Assembly: GCF_003173035.1 (NCBI RefSeq)
Contig: NZ_QGLE01000008.1
Location: 1 to 64,000 of the forward strand
DNA length: 64,000 nucleotides
Reading direction: 5' to 3'
Origin: Zavarzinia aquatilis
Lineage (GTDB): Bacteria > Pseudomonadota > Alphaproteobacteria > Zavarziniales > Zavarziniaceae
Of this stretch, positions 1-14,726 are shown piece by piece. The notes below the pieces were generated by a model. It saw only the letters and a list, made by a program, of their open reading frames with translations. It ran no database searches and was not told the origin of the DNA. Position 1 is the first letter of the stretch. Every line of letters begins with the position of its first letter. The position numbers were made by a program, and so were the translations under genes.

Positions 1-122
1 ACAACGTCGCGATGTCGGTCGAGCTGATCGCTCCGATCGCCATGGACGATGGTCTGCGTTTCGCGATCCGCGAAGGCGGCCGCACCGTCGGTGCCGGCGT
101 CGTCGCCTCGATCGAGAAGTAA
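1..122 (+). CDS. tuf: Elongation factor Tu, 3' end only
   Basis: The open frame entering from the left edge (first whole codon at position 3) encodes the last 39 residues of EF-Tu, including [20 protein letters not shown] and [14 protein letters not shown] before a TAA at 120-122. EF-Tu is the GTPase that delivers aminoacyl-tRNA to the ribosome. The fragment matches the C-terminal beta-barrel domain, and its position just before tRNA-Trp and secE is the usual one in proteobacteria. The N-terminal GTPase domain lies outside the window. Whether this is one of two tuf copies cannot be seen here. Confidence 0.97.
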   Translation, partial: NVAMSVELIAPIAMDDGLRFAIREGGRTVGAGVVASIEK

Positions 123-127
123 GGTTT

Positions 128-141
128 GACGGGTTCCCGTC
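128..141 (+). terminator. Short hairpin between tuf and tRNA-Trp
   Basis: GACGGG at 128-133 pairs with CCCGTC at 136-141 over a two-base spacer, so in practice a shorter stem with a TTCC-type loop. It lies directly after the tuf stop and before the tRNA. There is no T-run, so it may be a processing or pausing hairpin rather than a true terminator. Confidence 0.35.
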
Positions 142-150
142 CGGGGCCTT

Positions 151-226
151 AGGAGTGTAGCTCAATTGGTAGAGCACCGGTCTCCAAAACCGGGGGCTGG
201 GGGTTCGAGCCCCTCCACTCCTGCCA
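151..226 (+). tRNA. trnW: tRNA-Trp (anticodon CCA)
   Basis: A 76-base cloverleaf is visible. The acceptor stem AGGAGTG (151-157) pairs with CACTCCT (216-222), followed by discriminator G and an encoded CCA (224-226). The anticodon stem CCGGT/ACCGG (177-181 and 189-193) encloses loop CTCCAAA with anticodon CCA at 184-186, which reads UGG (Trp). The T arm contains GGTTCGAGCC-type sequence. A tRNA-Trp between tuf and secE is a conserved proteobacterial arrangement. Confidence 0.97.
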
Positions 227-369
227 CCTTTCACGGGTGAGCTGTCGGGCGGGTTGTACAGGGCAAAGGGCAAAGGGCCGGACGCGGGCAGCCGCTTCCC
301 GGCCCTAGGCTCGTTGGAAATCGGGACTGCGGTGACGCTGTCTCAGTTCGCAAGGGTGAGTGACAGGGC

Positions 370-567
370 ATGAGCAAGTCGAGTCCGATCGAATTTGCCC
401 GGCAGGTGCGCCAGGAAGTCTCCAGGGTCACTTGGCCGACGCGCAAGGAGACCGGGATCACGACCCTGTTCGTGTTCGTGATGGTGGTGGTCGCTTCCGT
501 GTTCTTCCTTGCGGTGGACATCGGCCTTTCCAAGCTGGTCGAATTGATCCTTGGCTTCGGAGCGTAA
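370..567 (+). CDS. secE: Preprotein translocase subunit SecE
   Basis: This 65-residue protein has the standard short single-TM form of SecE. An amphipathic cytoplasmic helix ([20 protein letters not shown], with the conserved VTWPTRKET segment) is followed by one membrane span at about residues 29-50. SecE clamps SecY in the inner-membrane SecYEG channel. It sits 143 bases after tRNA-Trp and 4 bases before nusG. The secE-nusG pairing is nearly universal in bacteria. The ATG at 370 has a weak GGGTGAG-like site upstream. Confidence 0.96.
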   Translation: MSKSSPIEFARQVRQEVSRVTWPTRKETGITTLFVFVMVVVASVFFLAVDIGLSKLVELILGFGA

Positions 568-571
568 GGTC

Positions 572-1102
572 ATGGCAGCGCGCTGGTACATCGTTCACGC
601 CTATTCGGGCTTCGAGAAGAAGGTTGCCGCCTCGATCCGCGAGCAGGCCGAACAGCACGGTATGCAGGAGCAGATCCAGGAAGTGCTGGTCCCGACCGAG
701 GAAGTGGTCGAGGTGCGGCGCGGCCAGAAGGTCTCGGCCGAGCGCAAGTTCTACCCGGGCTATGTCCTGGTGAAGATGGAAATGAGCGATCAGGGCTATC
801 ACCTGATCAAGAATACCGCCAAGGTGACGGGTTTCCTTGGTCCCGCCGGCAAGCCGACGCCGATTTCCGAGCGTGAGGCGCAGCACATCCTGCATCAGGT
901 GCAGGAAGGCATCGAGCGGCCCAAGAGCACGATCAACTACGAGATCGGCGAGCAGGTGCGGGTGGCGGACGGCCCCTTCACCTCGTTCAACGGCGTGGTG
1001 GAAGATGTCGACCACGAGCGTTCGCGTCTCAAGGTCGCGGTTTCGATTTTCGGCCGGGCGACCCCGGTCGAGCTGGAATTCTCGCAGGTCGAAAAGATCT
1101 GA
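572..1102 (+). CDS. nusG: Transcription termination/antitermination factor NusG
   Basis: The protein is 176 residues from ATG 572 ([13 protein letters not shown]). The open frame extends 7 codons further to a TTG at 551, but that would overlap secE, and ATG 572 gives the canonical NusG start. The N-terminal NGN domain ([14 protein letters not shown], with [10 protein letters not shown]) binds the RNA polymerase clamp. The C-terminal KOW domain ([20 protein letters not shown]) contacts Rho or ribosomal S10. It follows secE by 4 bases and belongs to the same operon. Confidence 0.97.
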   Translation: MAARWYIVHAYSGFEKKVAASIREQAEQHGMQEQIQEVLVPTEEVVEVRRGQKVSAERKFYPGYVLVKMEMSDQGYHLIKNTAKVTGFLGPAGKPTPISEREAQHILHQVQEGIERPKSTINYEIGEQVRVADGPFTSFNGVVEDVDHERSRLKVAVSIFGRATPVELEFSQVEKI

Positions 1103-1154
1103 GGGAAAGGCGAGGGGCCGGCGTTTCTCCCTTGAGGGGAAGCATCGGTCGGTG

Positions 1155-1204
1155 CGGGAGGCCATCCTGGGGAGTCCACCAGGGGCCGGACCCACAACCT
1201 CCCG
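1155..1204 (+). promoter_or_regulatory. Structured leader ahead of rplK
   Basis: The 150-base nusG-rplK gap contains CGGGAGG at 1155-1161, which can pair with CCTCCCG at 1198-1204. The enclosed segment is G/C-rich and ends near the rplK ribosome-binding site AGGAGGG. L11/L1 operons are commonly autoregulated by L1 binding the leader mRNA. Whether this stem is the L1 site is inference. Confidence 0.35.
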
Positions 1205-1252
1205 GATCAACCGGCCGCTTCCCGCTTTCGGGATACGGCCAGGAGGGATGTC

Positions 1253-1681
1253 ATGGCAAAGAAGATTGACGGTTACATCAAGTTGCAGGTGAAGGCTGGC
1301 GCCGCCAACCCTTCCCCGCCGATCGGCCCGGCGCTGGGTCAGCGCGGCGTGAACATCATGGGCTTCTGCAAGGAGTTCAACGCGCAGACCGCCAACCTGG
1401 AAAAGGGCATTCCGATTCCGGTGGTGATCACGGTCTATTCCGACAAGTCGTTCACCTTCGTCACCAAGACCCCGCCGGTGACCTTCTATCTGAAGAAGGC
1501 CGCGAACCTGAACAAGGGTTCGACCACCCCGGGTCGTGGCACTGTCGGTTCGGTTTCGATGGATCAGATCCGCGAAATCGCCGCGATCAAGATCAAGGAC
1601 TCGAATTCCAACGACGTCGAGGCCGTTGCCCGCCAGATCGCCGGCTCCGCCCGGTCGATGGGCCTTGCGGTGAAGGAGTAA
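1253..1681 (+). CDS. rplK: 50S ribosomal protein L11
   Basis: This 142-residue protein is the normal L11 length. It has the N-terminal signature [20 protein letters not shown] and the C-terminal rRNA-binding domain ([15 protein letters not shown] and ending [12 protein letters not shown]). L11 binds the 23S GTPase-associated centre, the site of thiopeptide action and of RelA sensing. A clear AGGAGGG ribosome-binding site lies just upstream of ATG 1253. rplA follows 4 bases after the stop. Confidence 0.98.
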   Translation: MAKKIDGYIKLQVKAGAANPSPPIGPALGQRGVNIMGFCKEFNAQTANLEKGIPIPVVITVYSDKSFTFVTKTPPVTFYLKKAANLNKGSTTPGRGTVGSVSMDQIREIAAIKIKDSNSNDVEAVARQIAGSARSMGLAVKE

Positions 1682-1685
1682 TCCC

Positions 1686-2378
1686 ATGGCTATCGCAAAG
1701 CGTCTGCGCAAGGCCGCCGAAGGCATCGACCCGGCGAAGAGCTATCCGCTGACCGACGCGGTCAAGATGATCCGCGAACGCGCCACGGCGAAGTTCGACG
1801 AGACCATCGAAGTCGCGCTGAATCTCGGTGTCGATCCGCGTCACGCCGACCAGATGGTCCGCGGCGTCGTCACCCTGCCGAACGGCACGGGCAAGACCGT
1901 CCGCGTCGCCGTCTTCGCCAAGGGCGACAAGGCGGAACAGGCCAAGGCCGCCGGTGCCGACATCGTCGGTGCCGACGATCTCGCGGCCGAAGTCCAGGCC
2001 GGCAACATCGCGTTCGATCGCTGCATCGCGACCCCGGACATGATGGTCGTCGTCGGCAAGCTCGGCAAGGTGCTCGGCCCGCGCGGCCTGATGCCGAACC
2101 CGAAGCTCGGCACGGTGACCGGCGACGTCGCCGGCGCGGTGAAGGCGGCCAAGGGCGGCCAGGTGGAGTTCCGCGTCGAGAAGGCCGGCGTTCTGCAGGC
2201 CGGCGTCGGCAAGGCCAGCTTCACGCCGGAAGCCCTGGAAGAGAACATCAAGGCTTTCGTCGACGCGGTTTCGCGCGCGAAGCCGACGGGCGCCAAGGGC
2301 ACCTACCTGAAGAAGGTGGCCGTGTCCTCGACCATGGGCCCGGGCATCAAGGTCGAAGTCTCGTCGGTTGTCGGCTGA
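1686..2378 (+). CDS. rplA: 50S ribosomal protein L1
   Basis: The 230-residue protein matches L1. It contains [33 protein letters not shown] and the C-terminal [19 protein letters not shown] segment. L1 forms the mobile stalk that helps eject deacylated tRNA, and in many bacteria it represses its own rplK-rplA mRNA. It is preceded by GGAGTAATCCC, which overlaps the end of rplK and implies translational coupling. A 338-base structured leader separates it from rplJ. Confidence 0.98.
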   Translation: MAIAKRLRKAAEGIDPAKSYPLTDAVKMIRERATAKFDETIEVALNLGVDPRHADQMVRGVVTLPNGTGKTVRVAVFAKGDKAEQAKAAGADIVGADDLAAEVQAGNIAFDRCIATPDMMVVVGKLGKVLGPRGLMPNPKLGTVTGDVAGAVKAAKGGQVEFRVEKAGVLQAGVGKASFTPEALEENIKAFVDAVSRAKPTGAKGTYLKKVAVSSTMGPGIKVEVSSVVG

Positions 2379-2716
2379 CGCTTCTTCGATCCGCTGAAGA
2401 ATTGGAAGTCTCCCGGCCGCAGGGCCGGGGGACTTTCAGGGTTTCCTACCCTCGCGAGGGGGTGGGAAGGGGCGGTCCGGCAACGGGCCGCAACCCTGTC
2501 CGAGACTGCTGGTGTGTCACGGGTTCCTGCCCGTGATGCTTAAAATCCGCCAGCATAGACGGGAGTAGTCCGAATTCGGACCCGGGGCCGTTCCCCGGGG
2601 CTGGGATTGGGTCTTTCTCGGGACAGGTGTCACGGATCGCGGGGATTTCTCCGTGGTTCTGGCAGAAACGGCCCGGCGGGGCATGGTGCATCGCCGGGTA
2701 ACTCGGGAGTAACAAG
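2379..2716 (+). promoter_or_regulatory. rplJ leader (L10 leader) with hairpins, 338 bases
   Basis: This gene-free stretch separates rplA from rplJ. It starts with a strong stem (GTC and CCCGGCC, 2408-2418, pairing with GGCCGGG and GAC, 2423-2433). It continues with several G/C-rich inverted segments, among them one around 2580-2600 with a CCGGGG/CCCCGG pair. In bacteria the mRNA before rplJ usually carries the L10(L12)4 autoregulatory site. The position, length and structure here fit that, but I cannot point to the kink-turn with certainty. Confidence 0.55.
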
Positions 2717-3241
2717 GTGGACAGAGCCGCAAAAAAGGAGCTGGTCGAGACCCTCTCGGGCGTCTTTAGCGAGACGTCTCTGGTGGTCGTCGGTCACTAC
2801 AGCGGGCTGAAGGTCTCGGAGATCACCGATCTCCGTCGCCAGATGCGCGCTGCTGGTGCCAGCTTCAAGGTTTCCAAGAACCGGCTCACCAAGCTTGCTC
2901 TCCAGGGCACGAAGTTCGAAGGCCTCGCGGAGCTCATGAAGGGCCCCACCGCGATCGCCTATTCGGCCGATCCGGTTGCCGCGGCCAAGGTCGCGGTCGA
3001 CTACGCCAAGAAGAACGACAAGTTCGTTCTGAAGGGCGCGGTCATGGGCGGTCAGCAGCTGGACGTCGAGGGGATCAAGGCCCTCGCGACCCTGCCGTCG
3101 CTCGACGAACTTCGCGCCAGGCTCCTTGGCATGATCCAGACGCCCGCGTCGCGGATCGCATCGGTGCTTCAGGCGCCGGGCGGTCAGCTGGCCCGCGTGC
3201 TGTCGGCTTACGCCAAGAAGGACGAAGAGCAGGCGGCGTGA
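2717..3241 (+). CDS. rplJ: 50S ribosomal protein L10
   Basis: The 174-residue protein starts at GTG 2717, preceded by CGGGAGTAACAAG as ribosome-binding region. It opens [17 protein letters not shown] and contains the L10 core [12 protein letters not shown]. The C-terminal helix ([18 protein letters not shown]) is the tail that binds L7/L12 dimers. L10 anchors the L12 stalk on the ribosome and represses its own operon by binding the leader. The non-ATG start is common for rplJ in this group. rplL follows 45 bases downstream. Confidence 0.97.
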   Translation: MDRAAKKELVETLSGVFSETSLVVVGHYSGLKVSEITDLRRQMRAAGASFKVSKNRLTKLALQGTKFEGLAELMKGPTAIAYSADPVAAAKVAVDYAKKNDKFVLKGAVMGGQQLDVEGIKALATLPSLDELRARLLGMIQTPASRIASVLQAPGGQLARVLSAYAKKDEEQAA

Positions 3242-3286
3242 GCCGCCGTACCAACCCAATCCAGTTGAAGACAAGGACGTATCAAA

Positions 3287-3664
3287 ATGGCTGATCTGGC
3301 CCGTATCGTTGAAGAACTCTCGGCCCTCACCGTCATCGAAGCCGCCGAGCTGTCGAAGCTCCTCGAAGAGAAGTGGGGCGTCTCGGCCGCCGCTCCGGTC
3401 GCCGTCGCCGCCGCTGCCGGCCCGGCCGCCGCTGCCGCTCCGGTCGAAGAGCAGACCGAGTTCACCGTCATCCTGCAGGATGCCGGCGACAAGAAGATCA
3501 ACGTGATCAAGGAAGTCCGCGCCATCACCGGTCTTGGCCTCAAGGAAGCCAAGGACCTCGTGGAAGGCGCCCCGAAGGAAGTCAAGGCCGGCGTGTCGAA
3601 GGACGAAGCCGCCAAGATCAAGGCGCAGATCGAATCGGCCGGCGCCAAGGTCGTCGTTAAGTAA
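3287..3664 (+). CDS. rplL: 50S ribosomal protein L7/L12
   Basis: The 125-residue protein has the usual three parts. The N-terminal dimerisation helices are [20 protein letters not shown]. An Ala/Pro-rich hinge covers about residues 35-55. The globular factor-binding domain contains [35 protein letters not shown] and [17 protein letters not shown]12 dimers recruit translational GTPases. A purine-rich AAGGACGTATC precedes ATG 3287. An attenuator hairpin follows the stop. Confidence 0.98.
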   Translation: MADLARIVEELSALTVIEAAELSKLLEEKWGVSAAAPVAVAAAAGPAAAAAPVEEQTEFTVILQDAGDKKINVIKEVRAITGLGLKEAKDLVEGAPKEVKAGVSKDEAAKIKAQIESAGAKVVVK

Positions 3665-3684
3665 TTTAACGACTTCGGAAGTGG

Positions 3685-3713
3685 CCGGGGGCGGGTTCGC
3701 CTGCCCCCGGTTT
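3685..3713 (+). terminator. rplL-rpoB attenuator hairpin with TTCG tetraloop
   Basis: Bases 3685-3710 form an almost perfect 11-pair stem: CCGGGGGC with GCCCCCGG, a G-T pair and GG/CC, closed by the extra-stable TTCG loop at 3696-3699. TTTCCCCC follows. In E. coli a partial terminator between rplL and rpoB lowers RNA polymerase subunit synthesis relative to ribosomal proteins. This hairpin sits in the same place and, with its short T-run, is a good candidate for the same leaky termination. Confidence 0.7.
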
Positions 3714-3819
3714 CCCCCTCCGACGAGGGGCCGGCCCGGACGGGCGATGAGAGGGCAGAGGCTGCGCGCCGCACTCCATCATGTCAGATGCGCAGCAGAG
3801 ACGTTGTCGCGAGGGTCCC

Positions 3820-7935
<4,116 letters not shown>

Positions 7936-8017
7936 GCGCGGCGCCCCCCATGCTGAAACCTTTGTCGACCGTGATTTCTCGCAACCGAGCGGCGTCGGGG
8001 ACGCCCGCGCCGCATGA

Positions 8018-12208
<4,191 letters not shown>

Positions 12209-12230
12209 TCGCGGACGACAAACATGGAAA

Positions 12231-12265
12231 GGCCCGGGACGGCGACGCCCCGGGCCTTTTTCTTT
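12231..12265 (+). terminator. Intrinsic terminator of the rpoBC operon
   Basis: GGCCCGGG (12231-12238) pairs with CCCGGGCC (12249-12256) over a ten-base loop, followed by TTTTTCTTTT. This is a textbook rho-independent terminator 22 bases after the rpoC stop. It separates the core operon from the AT-rich Leo block. Confidence 0.9.
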
Positions 12266-12474
12266 TGGGTCGGATATCCATCACAGGGTTAGTTAATTCT
12301 CGCCAACGCTGGCGATAAAAGATGTTTTGTAATCTGTGATTGTTAAAGGCATTGTGTTGACGAGATTTGTACGGCCGGAAAATTGCTGCATGACAGGACG
12401 ATCAGCAGCGATGGTAGCCACAAATAAAGGCGGAATGATATGGCTGGCGGCGGTACAGGTATCCGAAGACGATC
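12266..12474 (+). other. AT-rich spacer upstream of the Leo-like genes
   Basis: About 210 bases separate the rpoC terminator from the first GTPase gene. Base composition drops sharply here. A short hairpin CGCCA/TGGCG spans 12301-12314. TTGACG at 12357-12362 could be a -35 element, but I see no convincing -10 at the right distance. The promoter of the Leo-like operon should lie in this stretch. A 61-codon reading frame crossing it has no ribosome-binding site and no recognisable content. Confidence 0.4.
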
Positions 12475-13068
12475 ATGATGAATGCCCATCGTTCAGAGTG
12501 CAATATGAATCCAGAACGTGATTTCACTCGTCTGTATGCGGATGTGTCCACGAGTATCGCTGCTGCGATGGACGATATCGCCGATCTCAGAGTCGATCAT
12601 AAACAGGGGAAACAAGAACTCAGCAGCATGATGGAGCGTCTGCGGTCCATTCGCGCGCGCTTTGATGGCGAGCTTGATCTGCTGGGGCAGAATGCCGAAT
12701 GGGACAAATTCACGATCGCTTTTTTCGGCGAGACCAATGCCGGTAAGAGCACGATCCTTGAATCATTGAGAATCATGTTTGATGAAGAGCTGCGACAGCA
12801 GCTGCTGCGAGACAATAAGGGTACAATCGTTGGATATGAGCAGGCATTGGACGATCATGTCGCTCGGGTCCGGGAAGGCCTCGGTCTGATCTACGCCGAA
12901 TATGCCGGAGAGATTGAGGCAATCCGAGCCAGTGCGGCGGCGCTGCGCGGGATTGTGCGTGAAGAGTCGGATGCGCGGGTCAAGAGAAAGCTCCTGTTAG
13001 CCGCCGTAACCGGCCTGGCGTTCGGAGGTGGGGTCTGCGGCGTCCTCGTCCATTTTCTGAGGCTCTGA
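12475..13068 (+). CDS. leoC: LeoC-like dynamin-related protein: GTPase N-terminal part with P-loop
   Basis: This 197-residue protein is half of a GTPase. Residues 15-75 are a predicted coiled coil. Then come a beta strand and the G1/P-loop GETNAGKST (85-93), a charged helical stretch, and one membrane span (about 173-194) at the very C-terminus. No G2, G3 or G4 follows. These lie in the next gene, so the two chains must assemble into one GTP-binding unit. ETEC LeoC and LeoB have been proposed to form one dynamin-like protein in this way. ATG 12475 is the longest start, and ATG 12478 and 12505 are also possible. Base composition is far more AT-rich than the neighbours, suggesting acquisition by transfer. 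A frameshifted single gene is the alternative. Confidence 0.75.
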   Translation: MMNAHRSECNMNPERDFTRLYADVSTSIAAAMDDIADLRVDHKQGKQELSSMMERLRSIRARFDGELDLLGQNAEWDKFTIAFFGETNAGKSTILESLRIMFDEELRQQLLRDNKGTIVGYEQALDDHVARVREGLGLIYAEYAGEIEAIRASAAALRGIVREESDARVKRKLLLAAVTGLAFGGGVCGVLVHFLRL

Positions 13069-13070
13069 TC

Positions 13071-14726
13071 GTGGCGCGGACTGAATCGAAGGCATCGAAT
13101 GCGGTTGACGAGCTTCTCAAGAGCTTTCTGCCTGCGCTCAAGGCTTCGGTCATCGAATTGGAGCAGCGCCGGTCGATAGTCGCGCGAGTCGATGGCCAAA
13201 TCATCGGTACCGGACAAGCCGATTTCACGACCACCAACACGTTTTACACGCTGAACTTTGAAGGCAAGGCGTTTCAGCTCGTCGATGTTCCGGGGATCGA
13301 GGGGGACGAGCGCCGTTTCGAAGCGACCGTCAAGCAGGCGATCGCTCGTGCGCACCTTGTTTTCTATGTCAACGGTACGAACAAGAAGCCCGAAAAGGCC
13401 ACGGCGGAAAAGATTCGTTCATACCTGAACCGTGGAACGCAGGTTGTCCCGCTTGTCAACGTGCGCGGGAGCGCCGATGCTTACGAGTTCGACGAGGACC
13501 GCGAGGCCTTGGAATCGAACGGTAGCGCAAGAGCCGCGCTCGAACAAACCCGGGAAGTGCTTCGATCGGCGTTAGGTGCGGAGGTTCTGCTAGAGGGGCA
13601 TTGTATCCAAGGCCTTCTCGCTTTCAGCGCCCTCGCGTTAAGCCGCGCCGACAATAGAACAACGATCCATCCATCACGCGATCGGGACCTCGTCCTCCAG
13701 CAGCGGAATTACCTGAAGTACTTCAGATCACCGGAAGCCATGCGCAGTTTCAGTCGCATCGACGCGGTGGCCAAAATTCTTCACAATAAATTGGCGACTT
13801 TCAAAGAGGACATCGTCGAAGCCAACAAAATAAAAATTCGTGAGCTCCTCGCCGAGAACATTCTCGTGCTGAAGGCTGCCCAGTGTGAACACGAGGAGTT
13901 CATGAAACGAGTCGCGCCGGAGTTTGATAAGTGCCGGGAGGCACTTGCACATTCCTTGAAGAGTTTCGAGCAGCTGGTTGTGGCGGGGCGCAAGAACCTG
14001 TGGGATGGGTTTTTCAATAAAGTGCAAGAAGACTCAAGCGAAATTGTAGAAAAATATTTCGGCGATAACGAAAAAATTCAGAGCCTTATCCAGAAGGATT
14101 TTGAGAGGCGTCAAAATATTCTGAAGCCGGAATTGGAAAATCAACTCAAGAAAAACGTAGGCGAGATGCTCGATGCGGTGCGGGAAGCGCTAACGCGGTT
14201 GGTGGAGGACGTGAACCGTGTCCAGTTCGAGGAACAGGTCCTGTTCGCGGGCGAGGCGGCGGTGGGATACGAACCTGCCGAGCTAGAGATGAGCCTCAAA
14301 TTCTGGGATTACGGTGCAATCCTTTACAGGTTCGGTTCGTATATTACGACAGGCATGGCTGCGGGATCTGTGATTCCAGGCATTGGCACGCTTATTGGAG
14401 GTGTCGCTGGGGCGATGATCGCATTGGTGGTGTCCGCAGTTTCTTATTTTCAGGGAAAGGATGCACGGATCCGAAGGGCGCAGAGTAAAGTTCGGGCATC
14501 AATCGAAGAAAAGCGCGAAAAATTACTGCAGAGCATCAATTATAATTCTGAGGAGATTTTAAACCCGGTCCGCGATATTATGAATGATGTGTATCGGAAA
14601 ATCAAAGAATCTCAGGAAAATATTGATAGGCCTCTGAAAATTATTCAGAAATTGACCGAAACAATGTCGGGACTTAAGATTCAATTGGAGGATATGGCCC
14701 GTGGATCAATTCGGCCAATTCAATAG
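13071..14726 (+). CDS. leoB: LeoB-like dynamin-related protein: switch regions, helical stalk and membrane hairpin
   Basis: The 551-residue protein starts at GTG 13071, two bases after the TGA of the LeoC-like gene. It opens with a coiled coil (about 10-35), then G2-like DFTTTNT (51-57) and G3 DVPGIEG (72-78). It therefore completes the GTPase fold begun in the preceding gene. The G4 position reads VNVRGS rather than NKxD. Long helices follow, and a hydrophobic hairpin (about 414-460, with GMAAGSVIPGIGTLIGGVAG) resembles the membrane paddle of bacterial dynamins. It has no P-loop of its own. Its 3' end overlaps the LeoA-like gene by 26 bases, so translation is probably coupled. AT-rich composition is like the other two Leo genes. 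Confidence 0.78.
   Translation: MARTESKASNAVDELLKSFLPALKASVIELEQRRSIVARVDGQIIGTGQADFTTTNTFYTLNFEGKAFQLVDVPGIEGDERRFEATVKQAIARAHLVFYVNGTNKKPEKATAEKIRSYLNRGTQVVPLVNVRGSADAYEFDEDREALESNGSARAALEQTREVLRSALGAEVLLEGHCIQGLLAFSALALSRADNRTTIHPSRDRDLVLQQRNYLKYFRSPEAMRSFSRIDAVAKILHNKLATFKEDIVEANKIKIRELLAENILVLKAAQCEHEEFMKRVAPEFDKCREALAHSLKSFEQLVVAGRKNLWDGFFNKVQEDSSEIVEKYFGDNEKIQSLIQKDFERRQNILKPELENQLKKNVGEMLDAVREALTRLVEDVNRVQFEEQVLFAGEAAVGYEPAELEMSLKFWDYGAILYRFGSYITTGMAAGSVIPGIGTLIGGVAGAMIALVVSAVSYFQGKDARIRRAQSKVRASIEEKREKLLQSINYNSEEILNPVRDIMNDVYRKIKESQENIDRPLKIIQKLTETMSGLKIQLEDMARGSIRPIQ

Noticed and set aside
12336-12521. 61-codon frame upstream of the LeoC-like gene as an extra operon gene
   Set aside because: GTG start without ribosome-binding site, no recognisable motif, overlaps the next gene's start in another frame.
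13045-13072. Programmed -1 frameshift joining LeoC and LeoB
   Set aside because: No canonical X-XXY-YYZ slippery heptamer or obvious downstream stem at the junction; separate translation from GTG is simpler.
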